From Capsulimonas corticalis (GTDB lineage: Bacteria; Armatimonadota; Armatimonadia; Armatimonadales; Capsulimonadaceae): 64,000 bases of DNA. This document shows, piece by piece, positions 1 through 10,970 of the stretch (position 1 is the stretch's first letter; each line of letters begins with the position of its first letter). The notes below the pieces were generated by a model. The model saw nothing but the letters and a program-made list of their open reading frames with translations. It searched no databases and was not told the DNA's origin. A program made the translations under genes and the position numbers. The stretch covers positions 5,208,001 to 5,272,000 of the forward strand of contig NZ_AP025739.1 of assembly GCF_003574315.2 (NCBI RefSeq), given 5' to 3'.

Positions 1-189
1 GTAGTCGGGGCGATGGTCGCGGAAGCCGCACGCCTGGGTGGTGCAGCCGGGCGTGTCGTCCTTGGGATAGAAGTAAACGACGACGTTCTTACCGAGATAC
101 TCAGACAGCGAGACGGTAACTTCGCCCTCACGAGTGACGGCGGGAGCGGTAAATAGGGGCGCGGCGGCTCCCACGACGATTTCGGACAT
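1..189 (-). CDS. bcp: Peroxiredoxin (Bcp/AhpC-TSA type), truncated by window edge
   Basis: The gene runs leftward off the window, so only the first 63 codons are visible. The start is the ATG whose complement lies at 187-189. The protein begins [13 protein letters not shown] and continues with [17 protein letters not shown], the thioredoxin-fold strand and peroxidatic-cysteine region (TPGCT) typical of Bcp/PrxQ thiol peroxidases. These reduce hydrogen peroxide and organic peroxides in the cytoplasm using thioredoxin. The later cysteine in CGFRDH fits the PrxQ resolving-cysteine spacing. The C-terminal part cannot be seen. The peroxiredoxin call is safe. The Bcp subfamily is likely. Confidence 0.85.
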   Translation of the reverse strand, partial: MSEIVVGAAAPLFTAPAVTREGEVTVSLSEYLGKNVVVYFYPKDDTPGCTTQACGFRDHRPDY

Positions 190-225
190 GGTGTGTCTCC
201 TTCGATGAGTGCGTGCGATGCTGGC

Positions 226-777
226 TTATGGGCGCGCGGGGCGCTCCCAGATTGGCTCGGCGACGCCGGCGCGATGGTTTGCGAGGCGAGCAAGAACAAA
301 GAGGTGATCGCTGAGGCGGTTGAGATAGCGCTGGAGTTCATCACTGATCGACTCCTGCGCCGCCAGTGTCGTGACCAGCCGCTCCGCGCGGCGGCTGACG
401 GCGCGGGCGACATGCAGCTGCGCGCCGCCGGGCGAGCCGCCCGGCAGGATGAAGTTCCGCAGCGGCTCCAGCTCCGTTTCAAACGCATCGATCTCCGCCT
501 CCAGCCGCTCCGTGGCGTCGTTCTGAATGCGCGGAACCGTGTCGCCGCGTTCTTGCGGCGTTGCGAGGTCGGCGCCGACCTCGAACAGCTCGCCCTGGAT
601 CCGCAGAATTACGGCCCGGATTTGCGCGTCGTCGATCAGCGGCAGCGCGGCGCCGAGAAACGCATTGCACTCGTCCACCGTGCCATACGCCGACACGCGC
701 AGCGCATCCTTGGACACGCGCTGGCCGCCATACAAACTCGTCTCCCCGGCGTCGCCGGTTTTTGTGTAGATTTTCAT
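226..777 (-). CDS. pduO: Cob(I)alamin adenosyltransferase, PduO type
   Basis: Transfers the adenosyl group of ATP to cob(I)alamin to make adenosylcobalamin. The 183 residues match the usual length of the PduO/MMAB family. The N-terminus carries the ATP-binding motif YTKTGDAGETSLYGG (residues 4-18), followed by SAYGTVDECNAFLG. The C-terminal half holds the family's RAVSRRAERLV helix. The start gives MKIYTKTGD, exactly where family members begin. It lies 24 bp downstream of the helicase gene on the same strand and may share its transcript. No B12 riboswitch is visible upstream. The symbol could equally be cobO-like or MMAB-like. Confidence 0.9.
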   Translation of the reverse strand: MKIYTKTGDAGETSLYGGQRVSKDALRVSAYGTVDECNAFLGAALPLIDDAQIRAVILRIQGELFEVGADLATPQERGDTVPRIQNDATERLEAEIDAFETELEPLRNFILPGGSPGGAQLHVARAVSRRAERLVTTLAAQESISDELQRYLNRLSDHLFVLARLANHRAGVAEPIWERPARP

Positions 778-801
778 AAATTTCTGTTTGGCCCCATCCC
801 C

Positions 802-2805
802 TCAGCGAGGCGGGGGGATGGGGCTCGCCGCTTCCTCTTCCGGCGCAAAAAACTTCGTCACGTCCTCGATATACCGCGTTACGGGTGAGCGCGGCAGGAA
901 CTTCATAATGTCCGAACCGTAGCGCTTGGTGACCAAACGCGTGTCGAGCAGGGCGACGACGCCCCGGTCTTCGACGCCGCGCATTAGCCGGCCGAAGCCT
1001 TGTTTGAGGCGAAGCTGGGCTTGCGGGAGCGCGTAGTCGTTGAACCAGTCGCCGCCGCCGGCGGTGATCTGGTCGACGCGCGCTTTGTGCAGAGGACTGT
1101 CCGGCATGGCGAATGGGATCCGGTCGATGATCACGAGGCGCAGGCCGTGGCCGGGGACATCCACTCCTTCCCAGAAAGACTGCGCGCCGAGCAGCACGGC
1201 GTTTTCCTGCGATTTGAACGCCTCCACCAGACGGGCGTTCGGCATCTCGCCTTGCCGCAGCAGCGGGTAGGGCAGGTTGGCGAGCATGAGCTGCTCGTGG
1301 ACGACATTCAGCGCGCGATGCGAGGTGAACAGCAGGAACGCGCCGCCTTTGGCGGCGTCGAGCAGGCGAATGATCTCCTCGACGACTTCGTACGTGTAAC
1401 TCGGCGATTCACTCGGCGGCGGAAGACGGCGCGGAATATAGATCAGCGTGTTGGCGGCGTAATCGAACGTGGAGTCGACCAGGGTTTCGGTGACTTTCGT
1501 GTCCTCGGTGGGAATGCCGAGCCGTTCGCGCAGGTAGTCGAAGCTGCCATTTGTGGACAGAGTCGCCGAAATCAGTGTGGCTCCGACTCGGCGGTTGTGC
1601 GCCCAGAGGGTCGGGCCGAGCAGGGGCGCCACGGAGATCGGCGTGTAGTGCAGAGTCGTGATCGGCCCGCGCCGGCCGCCCCGGTTCTGCGATCCCCAGC
1701 GCAGATAGTTTTCGTCATCGCCCTGAAAGATCATCGCCAGTTCTTCCTTGGCGCGAGTGCACTGGCGTCGTAGGCCGTCGATGCGGTCCTTGGCGATGGG
1801 GTCGCCGCTGGTGTCTTGTTTCAGCAGCTCCACCGCGAGGCGGTCCAGCAGAGCGCCGACACCCGCCACCTGGGTCTGCGCGTTCTTCAGGGCGTGCGGG
1901 CCCTCCAGGGCTTCGCCGACGTTAAAATCGGGTTTGTTGATGCCGGCGAACGGGCTGAACAGCTCCAGGCTGGACTGCTCCAGCGCCTTCAGCCGCTCCT
2001 GATCCAGGTCCAGACGCCGCGAGGCGCGTTTGACTTTGTCCAGCAGCGAGGGCAGGCGCGACGACGAGAAGGCGACGCCGAACGCGCCGGCGGCGGCGGT
2101 CTCCAGGTGGTGCGCCTCATCGAAGATGACGTAATGGTAATCCGGAAGCAGGTTCGCGTTCTGTTCGCCGCGCCCGCGCACGGCGAGATCGCTGAAGAAC
2201 AGCGCGTGATTGACCACGAGAATGCTGGCGTCCTGCGCCTCGCGCTTCATGTTGTAGTAGAAACAGCGGTCGAAAAAGCGGCACTCCTGACCTTTGCAGG
2301 TATCGATATTGGCGCGAATATCCATCCAGCCGGGATAGGAGAAATCGAGCTCGGAGACGTCGCCGGTTTCGGTCGTCCCGCTCCATTTGCCGATCTGGAT
2401 AAACTGGGGATCACCAGCGGTCCACAGCTCGCCCCGGCAGACATCGTAGTCCTGAAGGCACAGATAGTTGCCGCGTCCTTTGAGGACGGCGGCTTCAAAG
2501 GGCGTCGGCCAGATCGACTGCAGAAACGGGATATCCTTTTCCAGCAGTTGGTTCTGGAGCGCCAGAGTCTGGGTGGAGATGACGACTTTGCGCTCCGGAG
2601 TCGCCATCGACACGGCGGGGATAAGATAGGAAAGCGTCTTGCCGACTCCGGTGGCGGCCTCCACCAGGGAGACGCCGCCGCGCTTGCGCATGGATTGGAG
2701 GACGGCGGTCGCCACCTCCTGCTGCTGGGGTCGCACCGAGAAGCCCGGCAGAGCTTTGGCGAGGAGGCCGTTCTTCGCGAAAAACGAATCGATCTTACTG
2801 CTCAT
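802..2805 (-). CDS. dinG: ATP-dependent DNA helicase, DinG/XPD (Rad3) family
   Basis: A superfamily 2 helicase expected to unwind DNA 5' to 3', with an iron-sulfur cluster. Walker A is EAATGVGKT (residues 49-57) and the DEAH box is DEAHH (229-233). Four cysteines between them (116, 170, 175 and 181) are placed as in the XPD-type 4Fe-4S domain. The C-terminal lobe has the motif GFGRLMRG. The 667 residues lack the N-terminal exonuclease domain found in Firmicutes DinG. A TACAAT-like hexamer (complement of 2816-2821) sits only about ten bases before the ATG at 2805, and no Shine-Dalgarno is obvious, so the mRNA may be nearly leaderless. Confidence 0.9.
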   Translation of the reverse strand: MSSKIDSFFAKNGLLAKALPGFSVRPQQQEVATAVLQSMRKRGGVSLVEAATGVGKTLSYLIPAVSMATPERKVVISTQTLALQNQLLEKDIPFLQSIWPTPFEAAVLKGRGNYLCLQDYDVCRGELWTAGDPQFIQIGKWSGTTETGDVSELDFSYPGWMDIRANIDTCKGQECRFFDRCFYYNMKREAQDASILVVNHALFFSDLAVRGRGEQNANLLPDYHYVIFDEAHHLETAAAGAFGVAFSSSRLPSLLDKVKRASRRLDLDQERLKALEQSSLELFSPFAGINKPDFNVGEALEGPHALKNAQTQVAGVGALLDRLAVELLKQDTSGDPIAKDRIDGLRRQCTRAKEELAMIFQGDDENYLRWGSQNRGGRRGPITTLHYTPISVAPLLGPTLWAHNRRVGATLISATLSTNGSFDYLRERLGIPTEDTKVTETLVDSTFDYAANTLIYIPRRLPPPSESPSYTYEVVEEIIRLLDAAKGGAFLLFTSHRALNVVHEQLMLANLPYPLLRQGEMPNARLVEAFKSQENAVLLGAQSFWEGVDVPGHGLRLVIIDRIPFAMPDSPLHKARVDQITAGGGDWFNDYALPQAQLRLKQGFGRLMRGVEDRGVVALLDTRLVTKRYGSDIMKFLPRSPVTRYIEDVTKFFAPEEEAASPIPPPR

Positions 2806-2975
2806 TCTGTCCTTTATTGTACCTATCCACGGCGTCTGCGGCGACGCGCAGGTTTAGTTCTTCCCCATTCCGGATAAAACTCCAGCGAGGGGAACGGCGT
2901 TCTGATGGAGATGTTCTCAAGATCCCGAACTCCAACACTGTTACCCAAAAACCAGATCGAATGAGGAGAATGATA

Positions 2976-3386
2976 ATGAAAGTCCGAAACCTGTGCGTCG
3001 TGGGCGCCCTCGCGGCCGCCGTCCTGTCCTTCTCCGCGCCGGCCACCCGCGCCGACGACATGTCCAGCTCCAGCAGCATCGACTATAAGACCCTGATCAA
3101 TCCGAAATGGGACTATACTGACCTTCAGCACGCGAAGGCTTATGGCTTGACCGACAGCCAAACGGCCACCGTGGCGAAGATCGCCTGGAAGACCGGCTGG
3201 AGTTTCACCGATGTGCTGGCCATGGTGCAGCGCGGCGAGAGCTTTGGATTCATCGCGCAGAAGGCGAACCTTCGCCTTTCCGACGTGATGGATTCCAGCG
3301 ATGTCTGGGACAAGATCGCGGCCTACAAGATGGCCTACGAGCACACCGGCAAAAAGGCCATGATGGATAGTTCGTCCAGCATGTAA
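2976..3386 (+). CDS. Small secreted protein of unknown function
   Basis: The start was chosen at 2976 because a GAGGAG ribosome binding site (2963-2968) lies seven bases upstream. Earlier in-frame ATGs would be inside that site. The 136-residue product has a signal peptide (MKVRN then a hydrophobic stretch to about residue 24, cleavage near ATRA-DD) followed by a serine run. The mature part is rich in short motifs such as YGLTDSQTATVAKIAWKTGW and FTDVLAMVQRGESFGFIAQK, and ends in another serine-rich tail (DSSSSM). The helical middle resembles small periplasmic proteins, but I cannot name a family. It stands alone between a helicase and a membrane protein on the other strand. Confidence 0.75.
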   Translation: MKVRNLCVVGALAAAVLSFSAPATRADDMSSSSSIDYKTLINPKWDYTDLQHAKAYGLTDSQTATVAKIAWKTGWSFTDVLAMVQRGESFGFIAQKANLRLSDVMDSSDVWDKIAAYKMAYEHTGKKAMMDSSSSM

Positions 3387-3400
3387 CCCATCGCGAGTCA

Positions 3401-5400
3401 TCACGCGGACACGGGCTCGAAGGCGGATCGCGGATCCGCCTTCGAGCCCGTCGTCACGAGCGATAGATACGACCAGAGCAGCATGGCGCAGAGCGCGCCC
3501 GCGACGGCCCCGGCGTCGTTGAACGCGATCGACAGCAGCACCCCCGCAATCCCCGCATTGAACAAGGCGATCGTTCGGACATTGTTCAGACGCTGGACAG
3601 CCGAGCGCGACATGAAAATCCCCGCAAGCGCGCTCCATAAGGGAACCGCCCAGGCGCTATGCCAGAGAAGATGGCCTTCAACGGCGAGCTTGCGCGTGAT
3701 AATATCCCATCCATCTCCAAGCCCCGATGTCCCGATCTCCGCCATGGCTTGTCCCAGATGCGACTGTCGCCCCGGATTGAGATGGGAATCCAGAAACGCG
3801 ACGGCGAGCACCGCGAGCAGCGAAGCCGCCACCACCAGAGCCGCCCGGCCCGCGCTCCACCGAACGCCGCGTAACGAGCCAAAGTAAACCAGCAGCGTCC
3901 CGACGGAAACGATCACGCCGCCCGCCTTGGCGCCAATCTGCGGCCATCCGATCATGCCGATTGTCGCGAGCGCGAGCGCGAGCATCAGCCGCCGCGACCA
4001 GGTCGCCGCCGCGCCAGCGGCCGCCACGAGCATCGCGCCGGCGAGCGCGCCCATCATCTCATTCCCGATCCCATAGTAACGGGCGCCTTCCACGATCGAG
4101 TAGCCCAGCAGCGAGAACTTCAGCAGTCCGTGCGGCGCAAGCATATGGATGACTCCGGCAAGCCAGATCAACCCGCACAGCCCGCGCAGGGTGTTTGCCG
4201 GCCCAATACGGCGCCGCAGCAGCAACGCCGCCGTCAGCAGGATCGCCGAGGCGACGCCAAACTGCGCCGCCGACGTGCTGAGGGCAAACGCGGCGATGGC
4301 GACGCCGGGCAGCAGAGTCAGATCCCAAGGAGCATCGCCGCCGCGCCGGCGAAGCGCCAGCGCCAGCACGACGATCAGGCCGCCGGCGACGGCGAAATAC
4401 GGCAGGAGCTTCATTCCTTGCCGCTGCGCCGTGGCGCGGCGCTGAATGCCGAGCAGCGCCGTTGTGGGGCGCGCCGTCGGGCGGACAGTGAAGTCCGCCG
4501 TTCGCTGTCCGCTCAATAGGGATGCGCCAAAATAAGCGGCCAGCGCCGGCGCGAAGTCCGTGTTAGCGACAAGTCCCGGCGTCCGCGTGGATCGGCTTGT
4601 CAGCAGTCCTGGGCCTCTGCCCGTTTCGTACTGAACCATGGGAGCCAGGCGTTCGCCGCGCGCATACTCGGCGTCGTTCACCGCCGGCGAAATGACGATC
4701 AGACGCGCGCCAAACTCGTCCGCGGAATGGATGGCGGCGGCCAGCAGGCGGTCCGCATCTTGCCAGTTAGCCGGCGCGTCGATGATAACGGAGCACTTGC
4801 CCAGCGTCAGCAGCGGCGTTGCGAAGTCGTCCGCTCGAATGACGTTCGTGGTCCCGATGTCGTCACACGCGACAAATGGCGCAATGGGGCCTTGAGTGGC
4901 TAGGACCGTCACCCCCGATCGATGGAGGCTGGCGCAGAGATTCCCCAGGGAAATGCGATATCCGAGGTTTTGATTGGCGGCTACGATGCGCGGCCAGTTC
5001 AGCGCAACAAACAATCCGCCTCGGCGTACGAGGGTTCGACGCTCAAATAAATCCTCCGCGCTGACGCCAGGCAAGGCCGGAGCGGAGAGAAAAGACCATT
5101 GAACATCACGCGCATTGCAGGCGGCGCGCGCGCCGCTGCCCAGCGTCAGCGCGGCGCTCGCAATGCTTTCCCGTCCGCGATTGTCCGGGATGCGCGCCGC
5201 GCGCGTGTTGACGAGCGCGCACTGGCCGGTCTCCAGCAGTCGGTGGAGGGTGGGGGATGGCGACGCCATCCAGTCGCTCAGCGTCGCGGGCGGCGTCAGA
5301 ACGATGATCGCGCGGCGCGGCGCGGCCATAACGGGATACGCGGCGCCAAAGAGCACAAGAAGGGCGAGCGCGAGCAGCGCGGTCAATCGAATCCGCGCCC

Positions 5401-5404
<4 letters not shown>
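3401..5404 (-). CDS. AlkP-like extracytoplasmic domain fused to polytopic membrane domain
   Basis: A 667-residue envelope protein. Residues 1-27 form a signal peptide or anchor (ending PVMAAPRR). Residues 28 to about 320 look like an alkaline-phosphatase-superfamily fold: an opening strand AIIVLTP, then late motifs LLTSRSTRTPGLVANTDFAPALAAYFG that recall the substrate-side loop of sulfatase-like proteins. From about residue 335 to 645 there are roughly ten hydrophobic segments, including a polar motif YGIGNEMMGALAG between two of them. The classic phosphatase metal residues are not evident, so catalysis is uncertain. Its start overlaps the radA stop by four bases (ATGA), implying translational coupling. 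It may work in envelope polysaccharide or lipid modification, but that is a guess. Confidence 0.8.
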
Positions 5405-6798
<1,394 letters not shown>

Positions 6799-6893
6799 AA
6801 GTTCTATTGTACCTGATAACTCAAATTGCCAGTGGACAGAAGATGCGAATCCGCGTGGAAACGTCGAACACATGCACGGTCTCCGAGATTCAT

Positions 6894-6922
6894 TTGACAG
6901 CGCATATCCCGTATGCTAGAAT
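6894..6922 (+). promoter_or_regulatory. Sigma-70-type promoter for the zinc-ribbon gene
   Basis: TTGACA at 6894-6899 and TAGAAT at 6917-6922 are separated by 17 bases. The start codon of the downstream gene is at 6960. Confidence 0.85.
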
Positions 6923-6959
6923 CACTCGAATAGCGCCGCGTGGCGCACGGAGAACCCTT

Positions 6960-7673
6960 ATGCCCCTATTGCGTGAGACGCTCGACGCGCTGCTGGCACT
7001 GCAGCAGATCGATACGCAACTTCAGCGAACTCGGAAGACACAGGCTGGTCTCGATACCGGAGCGGACGCCAAGACGAAGGCGGCCGCCGCCCGCGCCCAC
7101 GCGCAGACTCTGAGTCAGGATTACCATAAAACCGCCGCCGACCTCAAAGACACCGAGCTAAAGCTCTCCACTCTGGAGAACAAACTCAAAACCAACCACC
7201 AGCGCATGTATCAGGGAACGATCACCAACGCCAAAGAACTGGCGAATCTGGAGAAAGAGATCGATTCGCTGGGGCGGCAGCGCTCGGACCTGGACGGCCG
7301 CATTCTCGAACTGATGGATGAGGTTGAATCGAAAAAGACCGCCTCTGCCCTGGCCGACGCGGAAGCGGCGCAGGCGGAAGGGCATCACCAATCCACCGTC
7401 GCGCAGTACCATGCGCGTTTTGAATCCCTGGCCGGGGATTTGACGACTCTGACCGCCCAGCGCACGGAGGCCGCGAACCAGGTCGAGGACAAGGCGATGC
7501 TCAAGCGATACGACGATATCCGGGCGCGCGCCGCCGGCGTTGGGATTGCCCGCGTGGTCGATCGCACCTGCGGCGGCTGTCATATGCAGCTCGGATCTCA
7601 GGCGATCAACATGGCGCTGGGCGGCGACGAGCTAGCTATCTGCGAAAACTGCGGACGTCTGCTCACGAAATAA
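6960..7673 (+). CDS. Coiled-coil protein with C-terminal C4 zinc ribbon
   Basis: The 237-residue protein starts at the ATG at 6960, downstream of a good promoter. Almost all of it is predicted to be a long antiparallel coiled coil (heptad-rich from residue 3 to about 190, including the motif QGTITNAKELANLEKEI). It ends in a zinc ribbon with the pairs CGGC and CENC. This matches the widespread zf-RING_7 family (COG1579), thought to bind nucleic acid; no firm function is established. The motif RMYQGTITNAKEL is strongly conserved in that family. The next gene begins three bases after its stop, so it is probably co-transcribed with the histidine kinase. Confidence 0.88.
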   Translation: MPLLRETLDALLALQQIDTQLQRTRKTQAGLDTGADAKTKAAAARAHAQTLSQDYHKTAADLKDTELKLSTLENKLKTNHQRMYQGTITNAKELANLEKEIDSLGRQRSDLDGRILELMDEVESKKTASALADAEAAQAEGHHQSTVAQYHARFESLAGDLTTLTAQRTEAANQVEDKAMLKRYDDIRARAAGVGIARVVDRTCGGCHMQLGSQAINMALGGDELAICENCGRLLTK

Positions 7674-7676
7674 ACT

Positions 7677-9338
7677 ATGGCGATCGAACCTATCACTCCG
7701 AGCCTGCCCACGGAACCGTCGCCCGCCGCCAGCGCGGCGGCGACGCCCCCCGTCGCCGACTTTGAAGAAACGCTGAAGCGGCTGGTCGACCGGATCGCCA
7801 AGGTGATTCAAGCGGAAAAGTGCGTCTTTCTGCTGCATGACGCCGTGGCCGGCACGCTTTATCCCACGCGCCCCGCCCTTGGATTGACCGAGGAAGATCT
7901 CGCGCGCATGGAGCGGTCGATCTCGGAGGAGGGAATCTCCAGCGAAGTTTTTCGCACCAATGTCCCGCTGATCCTTTACGACGCGCTGCGCGATCCGCGC
8001 GCCGTGGTGGAGAACCTGGCGCGCTACGGTGTCCGAAACGCCGTCTCGGTGCCGCTGGTCGTCGAAAAGCGCGATGACGACAACCGCGTGCTGGATCGCA
8101 CCGTCGTCGGCGTGCTGCACGTTTTCAATAAGCGCGGCGGCGGCAAGTTCACCGATGAAGACGTCCGGCTTCTCCAGCGAATGGCGATGAACGCCGCCGC
8201 CGTGATCTCGTCGGCGCAGGTTTACCGCGAGGTCGTTCAGGAGAAACAAGAGTTTATCCAGACGATCGACAGCCTCGTCGCGGGGCTCTTGATGGTCGGC
8301 ATAAACGGCCGTCTGCTGCAAATCAATCCTTCGGCGCGCGCCATTCTCAATATCAAGCCCGACGTGCCGCTGATCGGCGTCTTTTACTACCGGGCGATCC
8401 ATAACGATAAGATCCGCATTCTGCTCGGCCGCGCGCTGTCCTCGCAGAACCCGGAACTCGCGGACGAAATCTCCATCCCGGCGACCGAAGACCAGGGCGA
8501 GCGCATCTACCAGGCCCAGTGCGCCCCGGTGCGGGACAGCCAGGGCGCGACAGTGGGGATTGTCGCGATCTTCAACGACATCACGGAGATTCGCGGCGTC
8601 GAACGGATGAAGACGGCGTTTATCTCGACGGTCTCGCATGAACTGAGAACGCCGCTGACCAGCATCAAGGGATTTATCTCGACGCTGCTCGCCGACAACG
8701 AAGGGTTTTACGACGAGCCGACTCGCCGGGAGTTCTATGAGATCATCGACACCGAATGCGACCGTCTGACGCGTCTTATCAAAGATTTGCTGGATATCTC
8801 ACGCATCGAGCAGGGCCGTTCGATGCAGATGTACTGGGAGCCGGTGGATATCGTCACGCTGACGCAAAAAGTCCTGTCCGCGCAGCGCGCCTATACGAAG
8901 AACCATACCCTCAGTCTGGATTTCCCCGAGAACTTCCCGACGATTGAAGCCGACCCGGATAAAATCGATCAAATATTGACGAATCTGGTCAACAACGCCA
9001 TCAAATATTCGCCGCGCGGCGGCGAGGTGCGCGTGATCGGTCGTCATGTCGATGGAACCGAAGGGTATGTCTCCATCCGTATTACAGATGAGGGCATGGG
9101 CATTCCGCGCGAACATCTGCCGCGCCTGTTCGAGCGCTTCTACCGCGTGGACAACCGCGATAACCGCGAGATCGGCGGCACGGGGATCGGCCTGGCGCTC
9201 GTGAAGGCGCTCACGGAGGCGCATCACGGGCATGTCACGGTGGAGAGCGATCCTGGAGTGGGGACGACGTTTACGCTGATCCTGCCGATTTCGCAGGAAA
9301 AGCTGCTGGAGGCGCCGCATGGCTCAGGCGTCAAGTAA
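7677..9338 (+). CDS. GAF-PAS sensor histidine kinase
   Basis: Soluble two-component sensor of 553 residues with no membrane segment. A GAF domain spans about residues 30-180, a PAS domain about 195-305, HisKA about 311-380 with the H-box SHELRTPL (phospho-acceptor His321), and HATPase about 420-540 with N-box NLVNNAIKYSPRGG, DEGMGIP and GTGIGLALVK. The signal is likely cytoplasmic (redox, ligand or light via GAF/PAS) but is not known. No response regulator gene is adjacent; orphan receivers occur at 26.1 and 28.4 kb. Its 3' end overlaps dut by 20 bases, so the two are translated in close coupling. Confidence 0.93.
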   Translation: MAIEPITPSLPTEPSPAASAAATPPVADFEETLKRLVDRIAKVIQAEKCVFLLHDAVAGTLYPTRPALGLTEEDLARMERSISEEGISSEVFRTNVPLILYDALRDPRAVVENLARYGVRNAVSVPLVVEKRDDDNRVLDRTVVGVLHVFNKRGGGKFTDEDVRLLQRMAMNAAAVISSAQVYREVVQEKQEFIQTIDSLVAGLLMVGINGRLLQINPSARAILNIKPDVPLIGVFYYRAIHNDKIRILLGRALSSQNPELADEISIPATEDQGERIYQAQCAPVRDSQGATVGIVAIFNDITEIRGVERMKTAFISTVSHELRTPLTSIKGFISTLLADNEGFYDEPTRREFYEIIDTECDRLTRLIKDLLDISRIEQGRSMQMYWEPVDIVTLTQKVLSAQRAYTKNHTLSLDFPENFPTIEADPDKIDQILTNLVNNAIKYSPRGGEVRVIGRHVDGTEGYVSIRITDEGMGIPREHLPRLFERFYRVDNRDNREIGGTGIGLALVKALTEAHHGHVTVESDPGVGTTFTLILPISQEKLLEAPHGSGVK

Positions 9339-9825
9339 CGGCGATCTCGTTGTTTCCATCCGCCGTGAGCCGGATGCCCTGGATTTGCCGCTGCCGGCCT
9401 ATGCGACCGCGGAAGCCGCCGGCATGGATCTGTGCGCGGCCTTGACGCACGACGCGGTGCTCAAACCCGGCGCGCGGCTGCTCGTGGACACCGGAATACG
9501 GATCGCCCTGCCGTTCGGCTACGAAGCGCAGGTGCGTCCGCGCAGCGGACTGGCGGTGCGCGCGGGTCTGACGGTGCTGAACTCGCCGGGAACCGTGGAC
9601 AGCGATTACCGGGGCGTAATCAAGGTCCCGCTGATCAACTTGGGACAGGAAGATGTCGTATTGAAGCGAGGGGACCGCATCGCGCAGATGGTGGTCGCGC
9701 CGGTCACGCGCGTGCAGTGGGCGGTGGCGGAAGAATTGACGGAAACCGAGCGCCAGGAAGGCGGCTTCGGCCACACCGGGCTTGGAAGAACGGGAGATTC
9801 GATTGACGCAGGCGATGGATTTTGA
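9319..9825 (+). CDS. dut: dUTP diphosphatase (dUTPase)
   Basis: Hydrolyses dUTP to dUMP and pyrophosphate, keeping uracil out of DNA and supplying dTMP synthesis. All five trimeric-dUTPase motifs can be read: AAGMDLCA, PRSGLAVRAG, GTVDSDYRG, KRGDRIAQMV and the C-terminal P-loop-like arm RQEGGFGHTGLG. The 168 residues are slightly longer than usual, with an N-terminal extension of about 15 and a short tail after the arm. The gene starts inside the end of the histidine kinase gene. Confidence 0.95.
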   Translation: MAQASSNGDLVVSIRREPDALDLPLPAYATAEAAGMDLCAALTHDAVLKPGARLLVDTGIRIALPFGYEAQVRPRSGLAVRAGLTVLNSPGTVDSDYRGVIKVPLINLGQEDVVLKRGDRIAQMVVAPVTRVQWAVAEELTETERQEGGFGHTGLGRTGDSIDAGDGF

Positions 9826-10846
9826 CGGCCAGACGTCCTGTGCGACGGCGGACGGGGTGACGCAGGAGGTCTATGCGCTTCTGGCGCAGGCGAACCTGTG
9901 CCGCATCCGGGGCAACTGGCCGGACGCCATCGAAAAGTGCATGGCGGCCATGCGCATGGATCCGCAGAGCGTCGCCGCGCATGGGCTGCTTGGCGATATC
10001 TACGAAAACAAAGGCTGCCTGGACGACGCCATTCAGTGGTACCGGATGGCGCTGGATATTAATCCTGACAGCCCCGCCGATCATCAAAAACTGGAGCGGC
10101 TGCTGATCCAAAAGAGCCGCATTCTGGATCGGACGAAACCCGCCGCTGCGCCCCCGTCGCCCGTGGCGGCCGTCGCGCCTCCCGCCGAGCAAAAGAGCGG
10201 ATGGGTTCGCGATCCCTTCAAGACGCTTCGGGTCACGGCGTTTTCCTCCGCCGCCCTCGTTCTCGCGATCGTGATCGTCGCCATGCTTGTCTCGCACTCG
10301 CACGGGGCGGGAAACGCCGCGCAGTCCCAGATCGCCACGCCGCCGGTCGTGCTGACGTCGGATGGCCTGACGCCGAGCAACGACGACGCCCATGGCGGCC
10401 TTTCCGATGTCCGTGAAACCGTGGACGAACGGCTGCTCACCGGCATGCGGGGCGACTCCGACCTGACGGGGCATGATGTCTCGGTGACCGATGTCCAGTC
10501 GGACCCGCGCTCCGGCCGCGCCACGGTCACCATTCTGATCGCCGCTAAAGACAGCGCCTCCCTCAACCGCGACACCGTCGCGGAGGCCATTTTGCGCGCC
10601 GCGCACTCCGCCATGCGCCTCACCGACCCGGCCTCGTACACCGACTTTACCGTCCGGGTCCTGATTCCTTCCTCCTCCGACGCCTCCACCGCAAGCGGCG
10701 CCGCCCTGGCCGCGCTGGCCGATATCAGCCGCGCCAATCAAGCGGTGCTCGACGCCGATATCGCCCAGCTCACCCCCGCGCAGCGCCAGCAGATGCTCAC
10801 GCATACCTGGTGGGCCGGCTCCGTGCTCGATACTCCCATTTCCTGA
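9803..10846 (+). CDS. TPR protein with one transmembrane segment
   Basis: The start is uncertain. TTG at 9803 has GGGAG six bases upstream (9792-9796); ATG at 9815 has no spaced site; TTG at 9782 would give a longer overlap with dut. The product is about 347 residues. Residues 15-105 form two to three tetratricopeptide repeats (ANLCRIRGNWPDAIEKC, LGDIYENKGCLDDAIQWY). A proline/alanine linker and a single membrane helix (VTAFSSAALVLAIVIVAM) follow. The C-terminal 170 residues are probably extracytoplasmic and have no family I recognise. TPR inside and a sensor-like domain outside suggests an assembly or stress role; function unknown. Confidence 0.8.
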   Translation: MTQAMDFDGQTSCATADGVTQEVYALLAQANLCRIRGNWPDAIEKCMAAMRMDPQSVAAHGLLGDIYENKGCLDDAIQWYRMALDINPDSPADHQKLERLLIQKSRILDRTKPAAAPPSPVAAVAPPAEQKSGWVRDPFKTLRVTAFSSAALVLAIVIVAMLVSHSHGAGNAAQSQIATPPVVLTSDGLTPSNDDAHGGLSDVRETVDERLLTGMRGDSDLTGHDVSVTDVQSDPRSGRATVTILIAAKDSASLNRDTVAEAILRAAHSAMRLTDPASYTDFTVRVLIPSSSDASTASGAALAALADISRANQAVLDADIAQLTPAQRQQMLTHTWWAGSVLDTPIS

Positions 10847-10871
10847 GGACCCCCTAGGAGGCGGGCGGGGG

Positions 10872-10900
10872 TTGACGAGGCATGCGGCGCCTTGTATAAT
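10872..10900 (+). promoter_or_regulatory. Promoter of rex
   Basis: TTGACG at 10872-10877 and a perfect TATAAT at 10895-10900 are 17 bases apart. Transcription should begin near 10907, inside the Rex operator. Confidence 0.9.
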
Positions 10901-10902
10901 GG

Positions 10903-10920
10903 TTGTGCGATAATTCACAA
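10903..10920 (+). promoter_or_regulatory. Rex operator (autoregulation)
   Basis: TTGTGCGATAATTCACAA matches the Rex consensus TTGTGAAnnnnTTCACAA at all but two positions of the conserved arms. It begins two bases after the -10 element and covers the predicted transcription start, so Rex bound in NAD+-rich cells would block its own promoter. Confidence 0.88.
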
Positions 10921-10970
10921 ACGATAGCGGAGCCGGTCCGGCAAGCTCGATCATCAGAGGGAAGAATACG